Source: Flavobacteriales bacterium
Lineage (GTDB): Bacteria > Bacteroidota > Bacteroidia > Flavobacteriales_D > Crocinitomicaceae
NCBI GenBank assembly: GCA_947476515.1
Contig: CANJQZ010000024.1
Span: 1 to 14,605, forward strand
Length of the DNA stretch: 14,605 nt
Direction: 5' to 3'
Shown here: positions 1 through 6,271 of the stretch, piece after piece
Layout of the letters: each line of letters begins with the position of its first letter
Position numbering within the stretch: the first letter of the stretch is position 1
The notes under the pieces: generated by a model
The model's input: only the letters and a program-made list of their open reading frames with translations
Databases searched by the model: none
Told to the model about the DNA's origin: nothing
Program-made: the position numbers and the translations under genes

Positions 1-1
1 G

Positions 2-2344
2 AAGGTTTGTATTCAAGCCACCAACTTCTGTACCCAAACCGATGCGCAAGGAAATTTTATTTTAGGACTTGTATTTGGTGATGAAAATACACTGGTTTTT
101 GAATATCCAGGGTTTAATCCAAGTTACAATGTTTATTATACTGAGGATTATAATTTCCCATTAGAAATTCAGCTCTATAAAAGTTCCCAAACTTTAGAAG
201 AGGTTCAAGTTTCTTCAACCCGAGCCTCTGCCGTATCCTCCTCTGCACTTTTAGTGGAAGAGAAAGGCCTAGAAAAAAAGGCTTTCGGACAAGATTTACC
301 CTTCTTATTGGATGGTACACCGTCTTTAGTAACGACCTCAGATGCTGGAAATGGAGTAGGGTATACAGGAATGAGAATTCGAGGAGTTGATGCTTCGCGG
401 ATCAATGTCACTTTAAATGGTATTCCGATCAATGATCCTGAATCGCATGATGTTTATTGGGTCAACATGCCAGATTTGAGCAGCTCCATTGAAAATATTC
501 AAATTCAACGCGGTATTGGTTCCTCTACAAATGGCGCTGCAGCCTTTGGCGCAGGATTAAATCTGAAGTCCAACAATCTTTCTGAAACTCCCTACGCAAC
601 TATTGATAATAGTTATGGATCGTTTAACACACTCAAAAATTCTATAAAAATTGGAACGGGACTCCTCAATCAAAAGTTTAATTTTGAAACGCGTCTTTCT
701 CGCATTGCTTCTGATGGATTTCTAGATCGAGCCCAATCAAATCTAAATTCCATCTATTTTTCAGGCGCTTACATGGGTAAAAAATTCCTTTTGAAAGCAC
801 TTGTTTTTAGTGGTCATGAGTTGACCTATCAAGCTTGGTATGGAACACCAGAAAGTCGCTTAACGGGAAATGTAAATGAGATGAATGCCTATGCAGACCG
901 AAATTTATTGAGTCCTGAGGAAAGACAAAATTTATTGAGCTCGGGAAGAACTTATAATTATTATACCTATAAAAATCAAGTGGATAATTATAAGCAAGAT
1001 AACTATCAATTGCATTATACCTATTCCTTGAAATCTAATTTAATTTTAAATGTTTCAGGTCATTATACTTATGGTAGAGGGTATTATGAGGAATATAAAA
1101 ATAATCAAGCCCTAAGCGCTTATGGAATGTCTTCAGTTGTAGTAGGTAACGATACCCTTACCACAAGTGATTTAATTCGCCAGCGCTGGTTGAATAATGA
1201 TTTTGTAGGTTCTGTATTTTCTCTTTCCTATTTCAAACACCGTTTCAATTTGGTTTGGGGAGGTTCTGTGAATACTTATTTGGGTCGTCATTATGGGGAA
1301 GTGATCTGGTCTCGTTTTGCTTCTGATTCGGAATTAGGAGATCGCTATTACAATGAGTCTGGACAAAAATCTGAATGGTCTTCTTATCTTAAAGGTTCGT
1401 ACAGGCTGAAGGATTGGTTGTTCAATGGCGACATCCAGTTCAGACACTTAGACTATTCTTTTTTGGGTGTGGATCAAGTTTCAGGCGTGTTAAAAGATGT
1501 GCAACAGCGTGTAAAATTTGATTTTTTAAACCCAAAAATCTCCATCTCAAGACAACTTTCTTATGCGCAATCCATTTTTGCCTCCTTTGGTGTTTCTCAT
1601 AGGGAACCCGTGCGTAAGGATTTTAGAGAAAGCACCCCAAATAGCCGACCAAAAGCAGAGGTTTTAAGAGATTTTGAATTGGGTTATACCTACAAAAAAC
1701 CTAAACTACTCTTGAATGTGAATGCTTATTTCATGGATTATACCAATCAACTTGTTTTGACGGGTGAAATTAATGATGTGGGTTCTTACACCCGCACCAA
1801 TGTTCCGTCTAGTTATCGATTGGGACTTGAATTGAATACCCTGTATGCTCCATTTACTTTCTTGAAATTTAATGGGGCTCTGGCTTTAAGTCAAAATAAG
1901 ATAAAAGAATTCAATGAATTTTTAGATGTTTATTCCTCTACAGCGCCTTATTATTCGCAACAAATTATCACGCACAATGAGGTGGATTTAGCATTTTCTC
2001 CAAAGGTAGTTTCAAGCCTTGGTGTTGTTTGGCTGCCTTTTAAAAACATGACGGTAGAATGGATGAGTAAATATGTGTCGCAACAATTTTTGGACAATAC
2101 TTCATCTATTGACCGAAGCATTAAGGCCTTTTCTTACAGTAATTTAACGCTGAACTATGCGCTTCGACATGTTTTAGGAAGAGAAATTACTTTCGGTCTT
2201 CAAGTGAATAATATTTTCAATTATCTTTATGCCAATAATGGATATACATTTTCATATCTTTATGATGGTCAAAAAACTACAGAGAATTTTTATTACCCTC
2301 AAGCGGGTAGAAATTTAATGTGTAGGGTTCTTTTTAAATTTTAA
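2..2344 (+). CDS. TonB-dependent outer-membrane receptor (5'-truncated by window edge)
   Basis: Outer-membrane active-transport receptor driven by the TonB/ExbBD complex; the substrate cannot be read from sequence. The frame is open from base 2, so the start and signal peptide lie upstream; 780 residues are visible. Visible residues 1-60 look like the end of a carboxypeptidase-like regulatory domain (DAQGNF, then FEYPGF). A TonB-box-like TLEEVQVSS follows at 64-72. The plug spans about 88-195, with GMRIRGVD, LNGIPIND and the ENIQIQRGIGSS segment before AAFGAGLN. The rest is rich in alternating aromatic/polar strands typical of the 22-strand barrel and ends in a C-terminal Phe (VLFKF), the usual barrel-insertion signal. 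A start at the GTG at 254 would cut away the TonB box and is not credible. The next gene begins 20 bases downstream on the same strand, so the two are probably co-transcribed. The family is secure; siderophore, metal-complex or other ligand is open. Confidence 0.95.
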   Translation, partial: KVCIQATNFCTQTDAQGNFILGLVFGDENTLVFEYPGFNPSYNVYYTEDYNFPLEIQLYKSSQTLEEVQVSSTRASAVSSSALLVEEKGLEKKAFGQDLPFLLDGTPSLVTTSDAGNGVGYTGMRIRGVDASRINVTLNGIPINDPESHDVYWVNMPDLSSSIENIQIQRGIGSSTNGAAAFGAGLNLKSNNLSETPYATIDNSYGSFNTLKNSIKIGTGLLNQKFNFETRLSRIASDGFLDRAQSNLNSIYFSGAYMGKKFLLKALVFSGHELTYQAWYGTPESRLTGNVNEMNAYADRNLLSPEERQNLLSSGRTYNYYTYKNQVDNYKQDNYQLHYTYSLKSNLILNVSGHYTYGRGYYEEYKNNQALSAYGMSSVVVGNDTLTTSDLIRQRWLNNDFVGSVFSLSYFKHRFNLVWGGSVNTYLGRHYGEVIWSRFASDSELGDRYYNESGQKSEWSSYLKGSYRLKDWLFNGDIQFRHLDYSFLGVDQVSGVLKDVQQRVKFDFLNPKISISRQLSYAQSIFASFGVSHREPVRKDFRESTPNSRPKAEVLRDFELGYTYKKPKLLLNVNAYFMDYTNQLVLTGEINDVGSYTRTNVPSSYRLGLELNTLYAPFTFLKFNGALALSQNKIKEFNEFLDVYSSTAPYYSQQIITHNEVDLAFSPKVVSSLGVVWLPFKNMTVEWMSKYVSQQFLDNTSSIDRSIKAFSYSNLTLNYALRHVLGREITFGLQVNNIFNYLYANNGYTFSYLYDGQKTTENFYYPQAGRNLMCRVLFKF

Positions 2345-2364
2345 GTAACGATTAATATACTCCT

Positions 2365-3459
2365 ATGAAAAATCACTTCCTTTTCGTTTTTATTTTTTCA
2401 GCATTCGTTCTCAATGTTTTTTCTCAAGGTGATGTGCCTTTGCCTCCTCCGATTGAGGTAGTGGAGGGCACTAGGGATATTGAACCCACTTTTCCGGGTG
2501 GACAAGAAGCGCTTATGCGTTTTATTCAAGAAAACATTACTTATCCGCAAGAAGCCATTGAAGAGGATATTCAGGGAAAGGTTTATGTACAATTTTATGT
2601 AGAAAAAGATGGCAAAGTAAGTGATGTTAAGATTTTGAAGGGTTTGGGTTGTCCATCCATAGAAAAGGAAGCAATTCGCGTGGTATCTATTATGCCTAAC
2701 TGGATTCCTGGAACAACGGATACTGCCTTGTTGGAAAGAACGGTGATGAATTTGCCAATTTCTTTTGTGCTGGAAGGTGATGATTTTGATGATGATGATG
2801 GAAAAGCTAAATACCAAGCTCATTGGGCCGGTTTTGATTATGGTTATACAACCCTTCGAAATGTAGATGCCATTACAGGAAAAGCTTTCGGAACTAATTT
2901 CTCCTCTGTTCCCTATTGGAATATAAATCCATCAACATCTTCGGCGTTTAGCCTTAACTTTTTAGAGTATAAGCTCCCAATATTTAAACAATATTTAGGA
3001 ATAACAACGGGTTTGGGCCTAGGGATTACTAGCTTAGGTTTCAGAGATAATTATTCAATAATCCATTCAAAAGATACTATTTACGCTGAAATTAGTTCAG
3101 CAGGAAAATTTAGGAATAACACTTTAACGAGTTATACTATTTCGCTTCCTTTACTCATAGAATTTACTTCAAAAGCAAAAAGTAAAAAAAGTATTTATTT
3201 TTCAACAGGTGTTATTGGATCGTATCGTTTTTCTTCTTTTACCTACCAGTCTGGAAAAAATGATCAAGGAGATCGATACCGAAATTATATATATTCTAGA
3301 TTCAATATGCAGAATTTATTATTAGATGCGACGATAAGAGCTGGATGGGATGCTTTTGGTTTATTCGCTAGTTATTCTTTAACACCTCTGTTTCAGAAAC
3401 AAGCAGCAATGGCATTATATCCGTTGAAGTTTGGGATTTCTATGAATATTGATTATTAA
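2365..3459 (+). CDS. Secreted TonB C-terminal-domain / PorT-like outer-membrane barrel fusion
   Basis: A 364-residue two-domain envelope protein. A signal peptide (1-20, ending VFS before QG) replaces the inner-membrane anchor expected of a classical TonB. Residues about 40-136 match a Bacteroidota TonB C-terminal domain: PTFPGGQEAL, YPQEAIEEDIQGKVYVQF, DGKVSDVKI, MPNWIPG and a final NLPISFVLE. An acidic linker (GDDFDDDDG, 138-146) follows. Residues about 153-364 resemble the small PorT-like/OMP_b-brl barrels: HWAGFDYGY at the start, YKLPIFKQYLGITTGLGLG (202-220), LPLLIEFTSK, then YSLTPLFQ and a final amphipathic strand to Tyr364. The gene lies 20 bases after a TonB-dependent receptor. I infer that it sits in the outer membrane with the TonB-like domain in the periplasm, perhaps working with that receptor; the role is unknown. 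The last 20 bases overlap the end of coaE on the other strand. Confidence 0.85.
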   Translation: MKNHFLFVFIFSAFVLNVFSQGDVPLPPPIEVVEGTRDIEPTFPGGQEALMRFIQENITYPQEAIEEDIQGKVYVQFYVEKDGKVSDVKILKGLGCPSIEKEAIRVVSIMPNWIPGTTDTALLERTVMNLPISFVLEGDDFDDDDGKAKYQAHWAGFDYGYTTLRNVDAITGKAFGTNFSSVPYWNINPSTSSAFSLNFLEYKLPIFKQYLGITTGLGLGITSLGFRDNYSIIHSKDTIYAEISSAGKFRNNTLTSYTISLPLLIEFTSKAKSKKSIYFSTGVIGSYRFSSFTYQSGKNDQGDRYRNYIYSRFNMQNLLLDATIRAGWDAFGLFASYSLTPLFQKQAAMALYPLKFGISMNIDY

Positions 3460-4036
3460 TTTTTAAAAGGGAATCCATAATTTGTTCTACCTGAAGGAGT
3501 AAGGGTCTATCACCACTATTAATTATTTCGTAGTCACAGTATTTTCTTTTTTCTACATCACTCCATTGTGCCGCCATTCTAGCCTCAGCATCTGCTCTGC
3601 TGCAAGAATTTCTTTCCATGATGCGTTTTATTTTTATTTCATCGGGTGCACTTACTAAAATACAGGCGTCAAATTCGACATAAGCACCCGTCTCACACAA
3701 TATAGCTGCTTCATTAAACACCAGTAATTGGTTTTGTTTTTTTGCCCACTGATCGAAGTCGCACCTTACCGCTGGATGAATGAGAGCATTGATTTTTGAA
3801 CGAAGCGTATCATCCGAAAATAGTGCACTTGCTAAAAAAACACTGTTTAATTCCCCATTGATATAAACAGTTGGACCAAATATTTTAATAAGTTCCTTTT
3901 TTATTTCCGGATCATACTGCATCAAGCTCTTGGCACTTTCATCTGATGAAAATACAGGAAATCCCATAGCTTTCAGTATAGAAGAAACATATGTTTTTCC
4001 TGAACCAATTCCACCTGTAAGACCTATTTTTTTCAT
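3440..4036 (-). CDS. coaE: Dephospho-CoA kinase
   Basis: Cytoplasmic enzyme that phosphorylates the 3'-hydroxyl of dephospho-CoA, the last step of coenzyme A synthesis. The 198 residues are the usual family length. The N-terminus reads MKKIGLTGGIGSGKT, with the P-loop GGIGSGKT at 8-15. The conserved acidic residue of the DxxA motif is Asp32 in SSDESAK, at the position of the catalytic base in this family. The middle of the protein has the expected IHPAVRCDF and NEAAILCETG segments, and the lid helix carries IMERNSCSRADAEARM. The start is an ATG at 4036 directly before the P-loop strand, with no other candidate. No clean promoter is visible; a TAAATTCG sequence lies 9 bases upstream of the ATG on this strand, one mismatch from TAnnTTTG. 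Convergent with the TonB-domain/barrel gene (20-base overlap) and divergent from the methyltransferase. Confidence 0.96.
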   Translation of the reverse strand: MKKIGLTGGIGSGKTYVSSILKAMGFPVFSSDESAKSLMQYDPEIKKELIKIFGPTVYINGELNSVFLASALFSDDTLRSKINALIHPAVRCDFDQWAKKQNQLLVFNEAAILCETGAYVEFDACILVSAPDEIKIKRIMERNSCSRADAEARMAAQWSDVEKRKYCDYEIINSGDRPLLLQVEQIMDSLLKINNQYS

Positions 4037-4085
4037 TTTGTGTTACGAATTTAAACAGATTCATGGATAACTTTTCAATTAGCCT

Positions 4086-4093
4086 TAACTTTA
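4086..4093 (+). promoter_or_regulatory. Possible -7 element for the methyltransferase gene
   Basis: TAACTTTA differs at one base from the Bacteroidota -7 consensus TAnnTTTG and ends 5 bases before the ATG at 4099, the same geometry as the better promoters in this window. No -33 TTG is visible at the right distance. It is weak alone, but it supports 4099 rather than 4063 as the start. Confidence 0.35.
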
Positions 4094-4098
4094 ACCTC

Positions 4099-4830
4099 AT
4101 GAAAAAACAAGATTGGTTCGCAAATTGGTTTGATACGCGTTATTATCACCTGCTGTATCAGAACAGAAATGAAGAAGAAGCAAAAGAGTTTATCCAAGAA
4201 ATTGTTGCCTTTTTGAAATTGCCAATCAATTCTAAAGTGCTAGATCTTGCTTGCGGAAAAGGAAGGCATGCACACATGTTTTGTCAGCATGGTATGCAGG
4301 TACTGGGAGTTGACTTATCTCCTAATAGTATTGCTGCAGCGAAACCATTAGAAAATGATACATTATCCTTTTCAGTGCATGATATGCGCGAACCAATTGC
4401 AGGACACAAATTTGACTTAATCGCAAATCTCTTCACCAGTTTTGGATATTTTGATACGCAAGAGGAAAATAAAAAGATGTTGCATGCTATTGCTGAAATG
4501 CTTGATAAAAATGGCTTGTTACTGATAGATTTTATGAATGCCAAGAAGGTGATTGCAAATTTAGTGGCTGCTGAAACCGTTCAAAGAGAAACTTTGAGCT
4601 TTGATATTTCAAGGAGATTTGACGGCACTCATATTTTTAAGGACATTCAATTTTCAGATGAAGACGAAGATTTTCATTACACTGAGCGGGTGCAAGCCTT
4701 GTATTTAGAAGATTTCAAAGCTTTACTTGAGGCTGATTTTGAAATATTACATACCTTTGGAGACTTTGAATTGAATGCATTTGATGCCTCTCATTCGGAT
4801 CGCCTAATTTTAATCGCAAAAAGAAAATGA
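4099..4830 (+). CDS. Class I SAM-dependent methyltransferase
   Basis: A cytoplasmic S-adenosylmethionine-dependent methyltransferase of the Rossmann type, 243 residues; the acceptor substrate is unknown. Motif I is VLDLACGKGRHA (residues 47-58), followed by the acidic ribose-binding residue in GVDLS (Asp72). HDMREP (94-99) is the next SAM-contact region, FDLIANLFTSFGYF (105-118) is motif IV, and the LLLIDFMN strand near 141-148 is motif V. An in-frame ATG at 4063 would add 12 residues (MDNFSISLNFNL). I prefer 4099, because MKKQDWFANWF looks like the family's N-terminus and a near-consensus -7 box lies just before it. The stop shares an ATGA with the ZIP transporter start, so translation is probably coupled. 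The DLxxNLFTSFGYF style occurs in small-molecule methyltransferases, but I cannot choose a substrate. Confidence 0.88.
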   Translation: MKKQDWFANWFDTRYYHLLYQNRNEEEAKEFIQEIVAFLKLPINSKVLDLACGKGRHAHMFCQHGMQVLGVDLSPNSIAAAKPLENDTLSFSVHDMREPIAGHKFDLIANLFTSFGYFDTQEENKKMLHAIAEMLDKNGLLLIDFMNAKKVIANLVAAETVQRETLSFDISRRFDGTHIFKDIQFSDEDEDFHYTERVQALYLEDFKALLEADFEILHTFGDFELNAFDASHSDRLILIAKRK

Positions 4831-5558
4831 TGTCTTTTACTTTTGTTCTTATTGGACTTCTTTTTTCTGTTGTATTCGGTGGGTTGATCGTTACAACTCT
4901 AAATGCGAGTAATAAAAGTCAGCTTATTAAATTGGCTTTAGCATTTAGTGGTGGATTTTTGTTGGCTATTTTATTCGAACACCTACTTCCAGAATTATAT
5001 GAATCTAAAGGAACTTCAGTAGGATTGTATATTCTATCAGGATTTTTAATTCAGCTCTTGTTGGAGTATTTTTCGGGAGGTATTGAACACGGACATGTTC
5101 ATGTGCACAAAGGTCAAGCGATGCCGTGGACTTTATTTCTATCCTTGTCCATTCATTCCATAATTGAAGGAATTCCCTTAGGAAATCATTACACAGGAAT
5201 CATTGCCCATCACGCTCACGAGAGTCATGAGTCACTTTTTTGGGGTATCATTTTCCATCAAGTACCTGTTGCTATTGCCTTAATGACTTTATTGTTAAGC
5301 ACCGCTTTGAGTAAAGCTAAGGCTTGGATGGTATTAGGACTTTTTGCTTGCATGACTCCTTTAGGTGTTTGTTTCGGATTGGCCATCACGCCTGAACAAA
5401 TTGGCTTAAACTTTCAAATGATTTTAGGCGTTGTATTGGGAATGTTTTTGCACATTTCAACAACGATTATCTTTGAAACCTCTGAGAATCATAAGTTCAA
5501 TTTCTTGAAATTGATCAGTATTGTGGTAGGGGTAAGTTTGGCGCTGTTAATATATTAA
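4827..5558 (+). CDS. ZIP-family divalent metal transporter
   Basis: Inner-membrane transporter of the ZIP family (zinc, iron or manganese import are the family's usual activities), 243 residues with about eight predicted membrane segments. TM2 carries FEHLLPE (50-56). TM4 carries HSIIEG (His110, Glu114) and TM5 carries FHQVPVAIA (His144, Pro147), which form the binuclear metal site in this family. TM5 has Gln145 where HExP is more usual. Two histidine-rich loops, EHGHVHVHKG (87-96) and HHAHESHES (128-136), probably bind metal. The ATG overlaps the methyltransferase stop as ATGA; a second ATG follows immediately (MM start), so the exact first codon is uncertain by one residue. The gene ends in a convergent TTAA overlap with bshB1. 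The family is firm; metal specificity and direction are inferred from the family only. Confidence 0.93.
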   Translation: MMSFTFVLIGLLFSVVFGGLIVTTLNASNKSQLIKLALAFSGGFLLAILFEHLLPELYESKGTSVGLYILSGFLIQLLLEYFSGGIEHGHVHVHKGQAMPWTLFLSLSIHSIIEGIPLGNHYTGIIAHHAHESHESLFWGIIFHQVPVAIALMTLLLSTALSKAKAWMVLGLFACMTPLGVCFGLAITPEQIGLNFQMILGVVLGMFLHISTTIIFETSENHKFNFLKLISIVVGVSLALLIY

Positions 5559-5559
5559 C
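5546..5559. repeat. Perfect 14-base palindrome across two convergent stop codons
   Basis: GTTAATATATTAAC is its own reverse complement and contains the TAA of both the ZIP gene (5556-5558) and bshB1 (5555-5557 on the other strand). It has no G+C-rich stem and no T-tract, so it is not a standard intrinsic terminator. Confidence 0.6.
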
Positions 5560-6271
5560 GCAAGTCAAATAAATCATCAACACCAAGTAAACGATCGCAG
5601 GTAAATCCTTCGGCATATTTTGCCCCAATAGGTCTACCAAGTGTCATCATTCTTCCTTTGATAAAATCAAAAAAATCTTCTCCTGATATTGGAGTTTCTG
5701 GTCCATCGAAATTTGGATCGTAAAATTGAGTAGTAAAAGCTTTAATTACCTCAATTTTTTGCTCTATAAAGTCACTTACATCAATAACGATATCGGGCTT
5801 GAGGTAATGATCTTGTATGTAATGCAACAATAGCTGAGGTCTAAATGGCGCTTGAGGAATATCATTTTCAGCACTTTGAATCTTTACTAAACCTGATAAA
5901 AAGCTAGCGTCTGCTACAATTTTTCCTGCTCTTCCATGATCTGGGTGGCGATCACTCATGGCATTAGCCAAAACAATATCCGGTTGATATTTTCTGATTT
6001 GTTGGATAATGCGCATTTTACTGTCAAATGAATCGTCAAAAAACCCATCCGCTAAATCTAGATTTTCTCTCAAACTAAGGCCCATTAATTTTCCAGCATT
6101 TTCTGCTTCAAGAGTTCTGGTTGCAGCAGTTCCTCTGGAACCAAGTTCACCACGCGTCAAATCTATAATCCCTACTTTTTTTCCTTCCGCTATATACTTT
6201 AAAAGAGTTCCTGAGGCAGATAATTCTACATCATCAGGATGGGCAGCGAAGGCGAGGATGTCTAGTTTCAT
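5555..6271 (-). CDS. bshB1: Bacillithiol biosynthesis N-acetyl-glucosaminyl-malate deacetylase
   Basis: Zinc-dependent deacetylase of the PIG-L/LmbE fold that removes acetate from GlcNAc-malate to give GlcN-malate, the second step of bacillithiol synthesis, in the cytoplasm. The protein is 238 residues. AHPDD (10-14) supplies the His11 and Asp14 metal ligands and the catalytic Asp13. GELGSRGT (41-48) is a strong family marker. SDRHPDHGRAG (106-116) supplies His112. The C-terminal part has the expected RMMTLGRPIGAKYAEGF. An upstream in-frame ATG at 6304 would add 11 residues inside gcvP. I chose 6271 because this ATG forms an ATGA with the gcvP stop and gives the canonical MKLDILAFAAHPDD N-terminus. 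Cotranscription with gcvP is therefore very likely. BshA and BshC are not in the window. Family assignment is strong; B1 versus a generic LmbE enzyme rests on GELGSRGT, HPDH and overall length. Confidence 0.93.
   Translation of the reverse strand: MKLDILAFAAHPDDVELSASGTLLKYIAEGKKVGIIDLTRGELGSRGTAATRTLEAENAGKLMGLSLRENLDLADGFFDDSFDSKMRIIQQIRKYQPDIVLANAMSDRHPDHGRAGKIVADASFLSGLVKIQSAENDIPQAPFRPQLLLHYIQDHYLKPDIVIDVSDFIEQKIEVIKAFTTQFYDPNFDGPETPISGEDFFDFIKGRMMTLGRPIGAKYAEGFTCDRLLGVDDLFDLR

Noticed and set aside
2779..2802. GAT triplet repeat that might drive phase variation
   Set aside because: Only four consecutive GAT units; changes in copy number would keep the frame and only lengthen an acidic linker.
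2398..2823. Minus-strand open frame of 141 codons opposite the TonB-domain gene
   Set aside because: It is a shadow of the well-supported + strand signal peptide and TonB domain and resembles nothing recognisable.
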